Source: a virus
DNA length: 42,169 nt
Virus record (IMG/VR): IMGVR_UViG_3300037042_003858
Coordinates: 1-42,169 of that record
Reading direction: 5' to 3' (one strand)
The notes beneath the pieces are model-generated. The model worked only from the letters and a program-made list of their open reading frames with translations. It was not told where the DNA came from and searched no databases. A program made the translations under genes and the position numbers. This document shows, one piece after another, positions 33,400-40,466 of this stretch. Position 1 is the stretch's first letter; each line of letters starts with the position of its first letter.

Positions 33400-33899
33400 C
33401 TTTTGCCTCGCTTCTGCGCCGCCCGCAGGGAGCGAATCAGGGCGTTGAAGGCGGCACAACTGGGCGCAGAACATTCCTCGAAGTCTGCTTTGTAGCAACA
33501 GGGTGAACCAGATTGATGGCTTCGAATGTGTCTGCCGATTGCCCGCGTCTCAATATCGTACAGCTCTCTTTCGGTCATGGCCCCGCCCCCTGCCCTCTGT
33601 AGGTCCATCACCTCGACCATCGCGTCGTGCGCGGCGAGGCGATCCAACAGGAACCGGGAGGCTCCTCGTGCTTCATGGGCACCGAGAAATTCCAGATTGA
33701 TCTCTCTCGCCGCCCACTCGATCCCCGCCCGGACTCCGGCGGCACGGATTTCGACGTGATGTTTTGCCGCCATGCGCTTGCGTTCTGACCATGATTTTAT
33801 GTCCTCAAGCCCCATTAGAGCCAGATGCGAAAGTTCGCTTTCTTCATTCGTCGATTCCCGGTTCAGCCCCGGAATCAGGGCGCTAGGCGTGGCGGTCAT
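33384..33899 (-). CDS. Unknown helical protein (171 aa)
   Basis: ATG at 33899 overlaps the 51-aa gene stop as ATGA; the frame is open further up but that part is antisense to reason. Charged helices (LMGLEDIKSWSERKRMAAKH, then VRAGIEWAAREINLEFLGAH) precede a Cys-rich region (SPCCYKADFEECSAPSCAAF), perhaps a metal site. No known motif. Confidence 0.5.
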   Translation of the reverse strand: MTATPSALIPGLNRESTNEESELSHLALMGLEDIKSWSERKRMAAKHHVEIRAAGVRAGIEWAAREINLEFLGAHEARGASRFLLDRLAAHDAMVEVMDLQRAGGGAMTERELYDIETRAIGRHIRSHQSGSPCCYKADFEECSAPSCAAFNALIRSLRAAQKRGKRCPQN

Positions 33900-34051
33900 C
33901 GGGCATCTCCCTGCACTGAACGAATCCCCTCCATCGCTCCAATTTGTTCGCGGATGTCCCGGCAGAACGCCCGAGGGCATTTCGCAAACGCCCCCACATG
34001 ACGCTGGTCTCGGTGGTGACGTTTGCCGTCCCACAACTTATTGCGGAGCAT
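33896..34051 (-). CDS. Small basic protein (51 aa)
   Basis: ATG at 34051 with GAGAAG in front, stop overlapping the next start as ATGA. The product is basic and contains two Cys (MLRNKLWDGKRHHRDQRHVG, then AKCPRAFCRDIREQI). It fills a gap between the 61-aa and 171-aa genes. No family recognised. Confidence 0.5.
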   Translation of the reverse strand: MLRNKLWDGKRHHRDQRHVGAFAKCPRAFCRDIREQIGAMEGIRSVQGDAR

Positions 34052-34085
34052 TCTTCTCGTGATTATCATTTCCTTTTCCCTCTTT

Positions 34086-34271
34086 CTAATTGGGCGGCGG
34101 CGGATCGGGGATTACACCATGCGAGACTTCGAGAATCTGTACCTCAACATTGGTTGGCTGGTCATATAGAATTCCCGCCGGTAACTTGTGCTCATTGCCA
34201 CACGCCACCCAATAGTCACAGGCATAGGCCACCCGTTTCTCTTTCAGTTTTATCACATACTCACTAATCAT
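34086..34271 (-). CDS. Small protein downstream of recT (61 aa)
   Basis: ATG at 34271 follows GAGAGGAGAAT. Product MISEYVIKLKEKRVAYACDY, then a strand-rich part with one further Cys and a Pro-rich end PDPPPPN. No recognised family; small single-domain protein. Confidence 0.55.
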   Translation of the reverse strand: MISEYVIKLKEKRVAYACDYWVACGNEHKLPAGILYDQPTNVEVQILEVSHGVIPDPPPPN

Positions 34272-34299
34272 ATTCTCCTCTCGCCCGCGACCGGCGGGG

Positions 34300-35130
34300 C
34301 TAGGTGGTTGGTTCGGACACGCCCATCTTCTCCCGGAGTCCCTTGGTGCCGCCGTCGGCCTCAGAGACTGGCGTGCTAATCGCGTCCTCAATCTCGCCAA
34401 AGTCCGCAAAGGCAAGTTCCCCCCCCTCGGACTTCTCTTCGATCCCGTGCGCCATTGCCATCTCGGTGCTCATCGGCATGTACGGTTCAAGTCGGTGGAT
34501 TGCCGTCTTCCGGGCCATCTGTGCGTAGTCCGTGACCCAGGGACCGGAATCGGGCGATTGAGATCGTTTCCTCGATGCATCGATCTCGGTCCTGGGAACC
34601 ACGCGAAACAATGGCCGGGTCGATCCTTTGAGGTACGCAATCGCGTATGAGGCCACGATGTTAGACGGGGCGCGATTTGGGGACGCCCCCTCTGGGATGT
34701 GCCGGATGAAAGCCGCGGACCCGTACTCGTACTCGAACTTGTCGTCTTTGTAGACCACATCCGCGTAGACTGATTCGAACATGCCAGATCGGTAGTTGAG
34801 GGCCAGCTTGCCCTTGTATCCAAGTTGGAACTGCGCTTCAAGTTTCCCGGTCTTCTTGTTGTTGCGCGGGATCATATACGCCTGACCCATCAGGCTGCCA
34901 GGCTCCAACCCGAGCTGGGAGAACGCCAGAGCACACAAGATCAAAGAGGCCGGATCGCACTCTGCCAGCTTGGGGTTCTTGCTGAATTCACCGACCACGA
35001 GCTTGACGACACGCTCGGCAGCCAGGTGTTTGGTCGCCACGCTTTTCAGGGCGGCCATGATTCGCTCGTTCGACAGGGCGGCGAGTGCGGCCTGCTTCCC
35101 GGTCTTGGCGACAGCGGTTGTTTCACTCAT
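34300..35130 (-). CDS. recT: RecT-family single-strand annealing protein
   Basis: 276 aa from the ATG at 35130, which overlaps the exonuclease stop and has GAGG before it. The core shows the RecT pattern: KNPKLAECDPASLILCALAF, SQLGLEPGSLMGQAYMIPRN, QFQLGYKGKLALNYRSG, then YAIAYLKGSTRPLFRVVPRT and a MARKTAIHRLEPYMPM helix. It anneals complementary single strands made by the partner exonuclease. Gene order exonuclease then recT, coupled, is the classical two-component recombination module. Confidence 0.92.
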   Translation of the reverse strand: MSETTAVAKTGKQAALAALSNERIMAALKSVATKHLAAERVVKLVVGEFSKNPKLAECDPASLILCALAFSQLGLEPGSLMGQAYMIPRNNKKTGKLEAQFQLGYKGKLALNYRSGMFESVYADVVYKDDKFEYEYGSAAFIRHIPEGASPNRAPSNIVASYAIAYLKGSTRPLFRVVPRTEIDASRKRSQSPDSGPWVTDYAQMARKTAIHRLEPYMPMSTEMAMAHGIEEKSEGGELAFADFGEIEDAISTPVSEADGGTKGLREKMGVSEPTT

Positions 35131-36076
35131 GGTTTTCCTCATTCAGCTTGACGGTGAACCGGCGCGACGGCGCCGATACTTCGGTATGCGCCTCGATCAG
35201 ATCGGCGGGCGCGTTCAGTTCTTCGGCGACAGCTTTCCAGTTGACGGTGCGGCGACCGGCGACAGAAGACCAGAGGACGCGGCCACCGGGAAACTCCAAT
35301 CCCTTGTCGGTGCCGATCCGTTCTTTCACCTGGTTAGCAAGTTCGTCTTCACGTTCCCCGATCCTGTTCAACTCTCGCCGGACGGCCGTATACTCGCTCA
35401 GAAGAACAAGCTCCGCCCCATCGGCCTGTCTCACGAATTGCCCCGCTTCCGGGTACAGGTGCTTGAGCAGACGGTCTGATGCGACCGTGGCGTCGAGCGG
35501 TGGCGGGACACGGGCAATGACGTGGTCCTGCCAGAAGACGCAGAGACGCCGCATGATTTCACGCTCAAGCGTCAGATCCCTTGTCAGTGCATACTCACGT
35601 TCTTTCTGACCGCCCACCAGCGCGTCGAGGAATTCAATCTCAAACCCACCACAGGCCATCTCATGGATGCACTGGACCAAGTAACGGTCAGGTGGGTTGT
35701 CGTCGGGCCAGTAACGCACCGCATTGGAGCCAACCGTCTTGACTTGGAGGAATCCCGGCTGCGCGCCATTGACGGGCTTGAGGTAGTAGTCCGGTGTGCA
35801 GAAGATGAAGTTCAGTTCCGGGTGCCAGACCATGTGGTACTCCGGTGGCGTTTCGATGGTGTACTCCGGGTGTCTTTCCGCAAAAGCCTGAGCGACGAAC
35901 GGCTCCAGCTTCCGTCCCCACTTCATCGCTTCCGTCTCGATCACGTCCGGCCCGATTCCGAGCTTGTCACTGTAGACGGCCACCGGCCCGCTGTAGGGAT
36001 TCAGGCCAAGGATTGCGGCCGCGTCACTCGCGCCGATCCCCTTGCGACGCTCAATCAACCATTCATCCCGCGTCAT
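35123..36076 (-). CDS. YqaJ-type phage exonuclease (RecT partner)
   Basis: 317 aa from the ATG at 36076, which overlaps the previous gene by 14 bases; the upstream open frame is antisense to that gene's content and not coding. GIGASDAAAILGL (13-25) is the YqaJ opening, KWGRKLEPFVAQAF (52-65) carries the conserved Glu, CTPDYYL (93-99) the metal-binding Asp and FLQVKTVG (109-116) the nuclease motif, with Gln where Glu is more common. It digests one strand from double-strand ends. Coupled to recT. Confidence 0.88.
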   Translation of the reverse strand: MTRDEWLIERRKGIGASDAAAILGLNPYSGPVAVYSDKLGIGPDVIETEAMKWGRKLEPFVAQAFAERHPEYTIETPPEYHMVWHPELNFIFCTPDYYLKPVNGAQPGFLQVKTVGSNAVRYWPDDNPPDRYLVQCIHEMACGGFEIEFLDALVGGQKEREYALTRDLTLEREIMRRLCVFWQDHVIARVPPPLDATVASDRLLKHLYPEAGQFVRQADGAELVLLSEYTAVRRELNRIGEREDELANQVKERIGTDKGLEFPGGRVLWSSVAGRRTVNWKAVAEELNAPADLIEAHTEVSAPSRRFTVKLNEENHE

Positions 36077-36578
36077 GGCCCACGACCCTTCTCGCCTCAT
36101 CCGCCGCGTCGCCGTCGGCGTCAGGCGGTTCGGCAGGAACGATGCGCGGCGCGATACGCTCTGCCAGCCACGCAAAAAGAGCTTCGGCGTCCATGAACAC
36201 TTCACCCGCCTGTTCTGGTGTCTCGTAATGCGAGAAATGATCGTCGTGCAGGTGTCGATAGTCAGCGCCGATTTCGACGCAACCGATTTCTTCGCTTTTG
36301 TAGCGCCGATGGTAATCTCGGAATGTGCAACCACAGTGCAGGGGCATGTTGCCAGTGCCCTGACCCAGATCGGCATCCAACGCTTTCGACAGCGCGGCGA
36401 AATGAGGGTGACGATCTGAAATGTAGGCATGAACCTGCCATCCATTAGAACCCCAAGAAAAGTCAAGCGGTCTCACGGGGAGCGGTCTCACGGGGAATCG
36501 CGTCACTTCGACCGTGAACGATCCGTCCGCGCTGTTCTTGCGCCATGTATCGACCTTGTTCCATCCGTCGGTAATCAT
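36063..36578 (-). CDS. Unknown phage protein (171 aa)
   Basis: ATG at 36578 overlaps the 85-aa gene stop as ATGA. The region MPLHCGCTFRDYHRRYKSEE, then GADYRHLHDDHFSHYETPEQ and VFMDAEALFAWLAER recalls a conserved family of uncharacterised phage proteins with a Cys/His-rich centre. Near residue 40 a repeated VRPLP comes from a 15-bp duplication (36466-36495). Function unknown. Confidence 0.6.
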   Translation of the reverse strand: MITDGWNKVDTWRKNSADGSFTVEVTRFPVRPLPVRPLDFSWGSNGWQVHAYISDRHPHFAALSKALDADLGQGTGNMPLHCGCTFRDYHRRYKSEEIGCVEIGADYRHLHDDHFSHYETPEQAGEVFMDAEALFAWLAERIAPRIVPAEPPDADGDAADEARRVVGHDAG

Positions 36579-36832
36579 TCCGCCTCCAATATCTGAACCA
36601 ACCACGACGGCGCATTGCCGAGGCAGCGGTCACAGAACAAGGCGTTCTTTCGCCTATCCGTGTAGCAGGTGCAGACCGACACGGCACCGCATGATGGGCA
36701 CCAGTGACGGTGGGGTTTCGGCGCAGGGGGGCGACTCCTGGACGCCTCAATGGCATTCATCGCCGCGAGCATCATCCCGAATTCACTACCGAATCCCCCC
36801 GCCGGTTTTCCGCTTGACAATTCGTCTGGCAT
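36575..36832 (-). CDS. Small zinc-ribbon protein (85 aa)
   Basis: AAAGGT lies before the ATG. The C-terminal half holds WCPSCGAVSVCTCYT and FCDRCLGNAP, two Cys pairs plus extra Cys that would make a zinc ribbon. N-terminal Gly/Ser region. ATGA overlap with the next gene. Role unknown; nucleic-acid or protein binding is likely. Confidence 0.6.
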   Translation of the reverse strand: MPDELSSGKPAGGFGSEFGMMLAAMNAIEASRSRPPAPKPHRHWCPSCGAVSVCTCYTDRRKNALFCDRCLGNAPSWLVQILEAE

Positions 36833-36884
36833 AATTACCTTTCTCTCTGGTTGAAGTTCTCGTTGTCCTCAGGCCCCGGTGCGA

Positions 36885-37103
36885 TCAAGGTTGCACTGGG
36901 GTCTGCGTTTGTGGTTTCGGCTGGATCGTGAACACTTCATTGATTGTCTCATCAACGACGGCCTGCATCATGCCTGTGATGCCCTCTCGAATCTCGGTCA
37001 GCTGCGAGAATTTAAGGTCCTCGTAATAAGACGGGTCCTTCTGTAACCACCGAGAAAAAACAAGGACAAGCGCCTTCTTGACTGGTTCGAGTTCTTCGTT
37101 CAT
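36885..37103 (-). CDS. Small helical protein (72 aa)
   Basis: ATG at 37103 overlaps the previous stop as ATGA. MNEELEPVKKALVLVFSRWL then acidic helices and a Pro/Thr/Gln tail (IQPKPQTQTPVQP). No family recognised. The following 52 bases to the 85-aa gene hold only that gene's ribosome binding site. Confidence 0.55.
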   Translation of the reverse strand: MNEELEPVKKALVLVFSRWLQKDPSYYEDLKFSQLTEIREGITGMMQAVVDETINEVFTIQPKPQTQTPVQP

Positions 37104-37225
37104 CGTTGTTTCCTCAATTCTGCGATCAACTCCCGCACGTCCACGACCAGAGGATAGATTACCAAGGCCATAGCGCCCCAACCGACAACCACGATTATCA
37201 GCGTGATCCACTGCTCAAGCATCAT
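37100..37225 (-). CDS. Membrane microprotein (41 aa)
   Basis: ATG at 37225 overlaps the stop of the 42-aa gene as ATGA. The product MMLEQWITLIIVVVGWGAMA continues hydrophobic and then ends RELIAELRKQR: one transmembrane helix with a basic cytoplasmic tail. Coupled at both ends. Function unknown. Confidence 0.6.
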   Translation of the reverse strand: MMLEQWITLIIVVVGWGAMALVIYPLVVDVRELIAELRKQR

Positions 37226-37350
37226 GGCCGCCGCTCCCCAAGTTGCAACTTCACGCCTGCTTCGTGATGCTCGGCGCGCTTTGTCTCCAGCGCCTCGATC
37301 ATGTCCTGCTTCGCCTGAATCAGGTCTTCCATCTGCTGTGCCGTGGTCAT
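37222..37350 (-). CDS. Coiled-coil microprotein (42 aa)
   Basis: ATG at 37350 overlaps the stop of the 159-aa gene as ATGA. The product (MTTAQQMEDLIQAKQDMIEA, then LETKRAEHHEAGVKLQLGER) is one long charged helix. Stop overlaps the membrane microprotein start. Coupled at both ends; function unknown. Confidence 0.55.
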   Translation of the reverse strand: MTTAQQMEDLIQAKQDMIEALETKRAEHHEAGVKLQLGERRP

Positions 37351-37826
37351 GGCGTCTCCTTCGCAATTTTCTGCGCCGCACGGATTGATGCACAGTACAC
37401 CTTCCTAGCCGGGACAACCACGTCGGCGTACACCTTCCTAGCCTGGGCAACCGCGTCGTCCTTCACCTTCCTAGCCTGGACAACCGCCATAGCCTGGTCA
37501 ACCGCGTCGTCGAACACGTTCCACGCCGGGACAACCGCCCTAGCCTGGACAACCGCGTCGTCGAACACGTTCCACGCCGGGACAACCACATCGTCGTACA
37601 CCTTCATAGCCTGGACAACCGCGTCGTCGAACACGTTCCTAGCCGGGACAACCACGTCGTCGAAACCAACAGGGACATCGATCAGACCATGCGCTATAGC
37701 CCACAGCATCCACTCGGGACGATCACACTCAAGCCAGAATAAGTCGAACGTCGCGTATCGCGCCGCGCATTCGAGGGCCTCGGTACAGGCCCCGCCTTGT
37801 CGTGGTACATCTGTCCAATGACTCAT
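37347..37826 (-). CDS. Protein with seven 11-residue repeats (159 aa)
   Basis: Residues 1-55 form a small domain (FDLFWLECDRPEWMLWAIAH). Residues 56-144 are seven repeats of the pattern DDAVVQARKVY/F (11 residues), two of them enlarged to 17. The repeats are also clear in the DNA (33-base units, 37393-37661). Amphipathic 11-mers recall LEA-like or apolipoprotein-like helices. The C-terminus is a basic helix. Start overlaps the 177-aa gene as ATGA. Confidence 0.65.
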   Translation of the reverse strand: MSHWTDVPRQGGACTEALECAARYATFDLFWLECDRPEWMLWAIAHGLIDVPVGFDDVVVPARNVFDDAVVQAMKVYDDVVVPAWNVFDDAVVQARAVVPAWNVFDDAVDQAMAVVQARKVKDDAVAQARKVYADVVVPARKVYCASIRAAQKIAKETP

Positions 37827-38356
37827 GGCGTCCCCGCTGACTCTCCGAGCGGCAGTTGCTCCTGCATCTCGTGGGCGTCCATCTTGTCAACGCGGACAAC
37901 TTCGCCGGAGTCCGTTCGAGTGATGGTCTTCTTGCCATTCGCGGGAACATGGAACGCGACGACACATTCAAGGTTCCTCATCTCGTACCCCTTGTTCAGG
38001 GCAAGAGCGAGCGCGGACCCCTCAGACGATGCTTTCGTGATCCGGGCCTTGATCGCGGAATCCACATCGGCTTTCTCGGCTTCGAGTTGAGCGACCCGCT
38101 CAGTACATTGGGCGAGCTCCAGCCCCATCCGAAGCTTTTCCGCCTCGGTAAAGTCGTAGCGGAGATATTCTTTCGTCTTGTGGATGAGCGGAGCCACCGC
38201 TCCCTTTATCGTTTCGATCATGCCATCGACCACAGCATTGACCTCATCGAGACTGGCGCTGTGTTCGCCGATTGTGATCGTGGTTGTGGGTCCGGGCTCG
38301 CCTCTCGGCTTCCTGACCTCGTGCGGCTTTGCGTTCTTCGGTGCTGGAATCCTCAT
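37823..38356 (-). CDS. Unknown helical protein (177 aa)
   Basis: N-terminal basic and Pro-rich (MRIPAPKNAKPHEVRKPRGE), then ITIGEHSASLDEVNAVVDGM, a long coiled-coil-like helix (LRMGLELAQCTERVAQLEAE) and a strand-rich end (NLECVVAFHVPANGKKTITR, SGEVVRVDKM). Second gene of the early operon with ATGA coupling on both sides. Not recognised. Confidence 0.55.
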   Translation of the reverse strand: MRIPAPKNAKPHEVRKPRGEPGPTTTITIGEHSASLDEVNAVVDGMIETIKGAVAPLIHKTKEYLRYDFTEAEKLRMGLELAQCTERVAQLEAEKADVDSAIKARITKASSEGSALALALNKGYEMRNLECVVAFHVPANGKKTITRTDSGEVVRVDKMDAHEMQEQLPLGESAGTP

Positions 38357-38550
38357 GATGCCACCGCCTTCGGTTTCGCCGTCCGCGGCTTGCGCGTCGG
38401 CCAGACTTCGCGCAGAATCTTGGTGGCGGCCGTTTCGATCAGGGCGAGTTGCGAAAAACTAACTGGACGGTTGACATCGGCTCTCGCGTTCACCTCATCA
38501 CAGATCTGCGTTGCCACCGACTCCGGTGTGTATTTCGGTGTTCTACTCAT
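38353..38550 (-). CDS. First gene of the early operon (65 aa)
   Basis: Good GAGGA site before the ATG; a strong leader hairpin (38568-38610) lies just upstream. Helical middle (SFSQLALIETAATKILREVW) and a basic tail TRKPRTAKPKAVAS that could touch nucleic acid. No family recognised. Confidence 0.6.
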   Translation of the reverse strand: MSRTPKYTPESVATQICDEVNARADVNRPVSFSQLALIETAATKILREVWPTRKPRTAKPKAVAS

Positions 38551-38567
38551 TCGGTCCTCTTTTCATT

Positions 38568-38610
38568 CCCGGCGGTCAGTTCACAAGGGGTAGGTTCGCC
38601 GACCGCCGGG
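38568..38610. other. Leader hairpin before the early operon
   Basis: CCCGGCGGTC (38568-38577) pairs perfectly with GACCGCCGGG (38601-38610) around a 23-base loop. On the minus strand it ends eight bases before the AAGAGGA site of the 65-aa gene and has no T-run, so it is more likely a leader structure than a terminator. Confidence 0.6.
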
Positions 38611-38706
38611 TGACAGCACAATCAGTCAGTACGTCCTTGCGGGAGCTTGGCCGCCGCTGATCGGCACGGTTGGTTGATGACGTTGTTTCCGCTAGTTGAC
38701 AGGGGG

Positions 38707-38737
38707 GCCGCCCGATGAGTTGCGGACATCGGGCGGC
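38707..38737. other. 11-bp perfect hairpin between the RNA and the early operon
   Basis: GCCGCCCGATG (38707-38717) pairs with CATCGGGCGGC (38727-38737) around a nine-base loop. No T-run on either strand. With 38568-38610 it makes the leader unusually structured. Confidence 0.55.
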
Positions 38738-38751
38738 TGACTGCGTGGAGC

Positions 38752-38774
38752 AAAAGCCGCCCTCGCAAGGCGGC
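38752..38774 (-). terminator. Terminator after the structured RNA
   Basis: On the minus strand GCCGCC (38769-38774) pairs with GGCGGC (38756-38761), followed by TTTT. It lies nine bases after the RNA element's closing stem and before the early operon. Confidence 0.65.
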
Positions 38775-38782
38775 GAAGTCTT

Positions 38783-38950
38783 GTGCAGTGGTGCCGGATT
38801 TGAACCGGCTATTCGGTTTTGCGTTCATCTTTCGGGCTTTCGCCCTGGTGGATCGCTGCGCCTCTGGCATGTCCGACGTGCTCTCACCGGCAACGCTTAC
38901 GCCCCAGCAGATGACTCGCTCCTGCGTTTCGCACACGCGGACCACTGCAC
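38783..38950 (-). ncRNA. Predicted structured RNA with tRNA-like T arm (about 168 nt)
   Basis: GTGCAGTGGT (38941-38950) and ACCACTGCAC (38783-38792) on the minus strand form a perfect 10-bp closing stem. Directly against its 3' side is a T arm, GCCGG-TTCAAAT-CCGGC (38793-38809), with a perfect TTCRANY loop, as in tRNA and tmRNA. Inside are a GGGC-GAAA-GCCC hairpin (38834-38845) and a TGCC-AGA-GGC(G)CA hairpin (38857-38869). A terminator follows. It is too long for a tRNA and shows no tmRNA tag. Candidates are a HEARO/OMEGA-type RNA or an antitermination RNA; no IscB-like gene is present. Only the pairing is seen; the class is unknown. Confidence 0.6.
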
Positions 38951-39052
38951 GGAATTCTTTGGGCGCGGAGATCCCGGAGATCGACCGCACCCGTTCGGCC
39001 AACGTGGAGGAGGTGGTACACACGTGGCCTAAATTTCTATGTGGAAGATTGC

Positions 39053-39277
39053 TCACCACAAATCCTTCTCTGCTACTGACAGGCCCATCGAATGGAGACC
39101 CTTAAGAATTGCACGTTTGTCCTCAGCCGTTGCCGAGAATCCACGGGCAAACTGGTAGACCGGGACGTGGTTCTTTAGGCCCATCGCCATTGCCAGTTCC
39201 CGGTACGTCACCTGATGGGTTCGCAGCCATTCTTCCATGCGCGTCAGTGTTCTCTTTTGTCTTTTCACAGTCGGCAT
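39053..39277 (-). CDS. HTH protein, possible switch regulator (74 aa)
   Basis: ATG at 39277 is nine bases after AAAGGAG; two closer ATG codons precede it. Basic N-terminus (MPTVKRQKRTLTRMEEWLRT), then HQVTYRELAMAMGLKNHVPV as a helix-turn-helix and a further two helices (TAEDKRAILKGLHSMGLSVA). It lies between the divergent promoter region and the RNA element, the usual place of a phage repressor. Stop falls 102 bases before the RNA. Confidence 0.6.
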   Translation of the reverse strand: MPTVKRQKRTLTRMEEWLRTHQVTYRELAMAMGLKNHVPVYQFARGFSATAEDKRAILKGLHSMGLSVAEKDLW

Positions 39278-39308
39278 CCGCATCATCTCCTTTACCGTTT
39301 TCGGCAGC

Positions 39309-39336
39309 AAGATACAACACCGTTAGAACAGCGCAA
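39309..39336 (-). promoter_or_regulatory. Candidate promoter of the HTH gene, RNA and early operon
   Basis: On the minus strand TTGCGC (39331-39336), a 16-base spacer and TATCTT (39309-39314). Divergent from the plus promoter at 39440. It is the only promoter-like site found upstream of the RNA and the early genes. Confidence 0.4.
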
Positions 39337-39367
39337 GAGAAATCTGTGTTTTCCTGAAAATAGTTTT

Positions 39368-39382
39368 GCACTAAAACAGTGC
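39368..39382. promoter_or_regulatory. Small palindrome between divergent promoters
   Basis: GCACT, AAAAC, AGTGC: 5-bp arms in the AT-rich stretch upstream of the HTH promoter. A possible operator for the HTH protein; no second copy was seen. Confidence 0.3.
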
Positions 39383-39439
39383 GTTCCGGGTGCCAGAAGC
39401 AACCGTCCGAGAATTTCGGACAGTTGAAGTAGAAAGGTC

Positions 39440-39469
39440 TTGACACTCAGCCCCCGGTCCGCGTAGATG
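39440..39469 (+). promoter_or_regulatory. Candidate promoter of the plus microprotein operon
   Basis: TTGACA (39440-39445), an 18-base spacer and a weak TAGATG (39464-39469). The 108 bases to the first gene contain repeated CCGCTGGCG and GC-rich pairing, probably a structured leader. Confidence 0.35.
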
Positions 39470-39577
39470 GCTGTGTGTGGACCGGCAATCACACAAAAGA
39501 GACCCCACCCTGCCCGCTGGCGTTGATTCTCGCCGGTCCTCCGCTGGCGGGCGGGGATCGGGGTTTAGGAGGATGTG

Positions 39578-40216
39578 ATGAGCTTTTGGAAATCAGGTGA
39601 GTTGGTCGGACTCAAAGAATGTGCCCAGGCGATTCAAGACATCGCGGGACGATTACAAACACTCGAGTTCCGGCTGGCGGCGGGAGGAAACTTTGAGTTG
39701 TGGCGATTGGAATTTGCCCAATGGAAAGATTCGCTCATGACGCGGCTGGCGAGGGTCGAGGATGCACTGAATCAACGCGGAATGCTCAAATCACCCAAAC
39801 CCCCCGCCCCCAGCGCGCCGATCCTTGAAGCAGCACTTGGAATGCCTGGCCCGATAACGGCATTCTGTCCCAAGTGTAATTCTTCGTGGGCGCCGTGGGA
39901 CCCCACGAACATCAAACCCGGAGATCGCTGCCCGAAGTGTTCTTCACCGAAGACCGACATGCCGATCCTTGAAAAACGCAACATGACTCATCGTGGACAG
40001 GGGGAGGATTACCACACTGAATCAGATGATGAGGTCACCTCTTGTCCATGTTGTCGAACCATGATCGTCGGAAGAAAATACAAACCCGGCGACCCCTGCC
40101 CAAAGTGCGCGGAGAACACCGATCTCCTTATGCCCTGCGAGATATGGCTACGCGATACTGATCTTGTGGCGTTCCGGGTCTACTGGGCCAACAAGCAGGC
40201 CAAGGGGAGACAATGA
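39578..40216 (+). CDS. Coiled-coil and double zinc-ribbon protein (212 aa)
   Basis: ATG at 39578, five bases after AGGAGG. Residues 1-70 form a coiled coil (QAIQDIAGRLQTLEFRLAAG, then MTRLARVEDALNQ). Two zinc ribbons follow: CPKC (97-100) with CPKC (118-121), and CPCC (154-157) with CPKC (172-175), each with a PGD-x-CPKC knuckle. A short alpha/beta C-terminus ends the protein. Zinc-binding is clear; a partner or nucleic acid is unknown. First gene of the plus operon that continues in five microproteins. Confidence 0.65.
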   Translation: MSFWKSGELVGLKECAQAIQDIAGRLQTLEFRLAAGGNFELWRLEFAQWKDSLMTRLARVEDALNQRGMLKSPKPPAPSAPILEAALGMPGPITAFCPKCNSSWAPWDPTNIKPGDRCPKCSSPKTDMPILEKRNMTHRGQGEDYHTESDDEVTSCPCCRTMIVGRKYKPGDPCPKCAENTDLLMPCEIWLRDTDLVAFRVYWANKQAKGRQ

Positions 40217-40356
40217 ACCGCAAGAGGAAACCTCGCATTGTTCCGATCTTCAATGAGAATAATCACATGATCCTGCTTAATGGTGGGATTCCATCCCCAC
40301 CGTCTCCGTTCCTGAAGTTCTTGCAAAACAAGCAGGGGAAGAAGGACGTGGCATGA
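40213..40356 (+). CDS. Microprotein 1 of the coupled cascade (47 aa)
   Basis: ATG overlaps the stop of the zinc-ribbon gene as ATGA. Basic start MNRKRKPRIVPIFNENNHMI, a Pro-Ser turn and a basic end KNQ-like KQGKKDVA. Soluble. Its last codons (AAG AAG GAC) carry the ribosome binding site for the next gene. Confidence 0.6.
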   Translation: MNRKRKPRIVPIFNENNHMILLNGGIPSPPSPFLKFLQNKQGKKDVA

Positions 40357-40466
40357 CAGGATGGGAAGTTATACAGGCGTGTTGTTGGTTATGCGTGATC
40401 GCCGTCCTCTATTATAAGGCCGGTTTTGATGCTGGCAAAGGACAGGCCAAGAAGGACGGTGAGTGA
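40353..40466 (+). CDS. Microprotein 2, membrane (37 aa)
   Basis: ATGA overlap with the previous gene. MTGWEVIQACCWLCVIAVLY is one transmembrane helix with three Cys, followed by a Gly/Lys tail ending KKDGE. Stop overlaps the next start as TGATG. Confidence 0.6.
   Translation: MTGWEVIQACCWLCVIAVLYYKAGFDAGKGQAKKDGE

Noticed and set aside
36077-36466. Upstream extension of the exonuclease frame
   Set aside because: The YqaJ domain begins at 36076; the extension overlaps the 171-aa gene and lacks domain features.
38783-38950. A tRNA or tmRNA gene
   Set aside because: The T arm and closing stem are tRNA-like, but the length is about twice that of a tRNA, no anticodon arm or CCA fits, and no tag-peptide frame with an ALAA-like end was found.
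38622-39059. 145-codon minus frame starting in a GTGA overlap with the HTH gene
   Set aside because: It runs through the structured RNA, its terminator and an 11-bp hairpin, has no ribosome binding site and no protein-like domain pattern. The start overlap makes it worth remembering but not listing.
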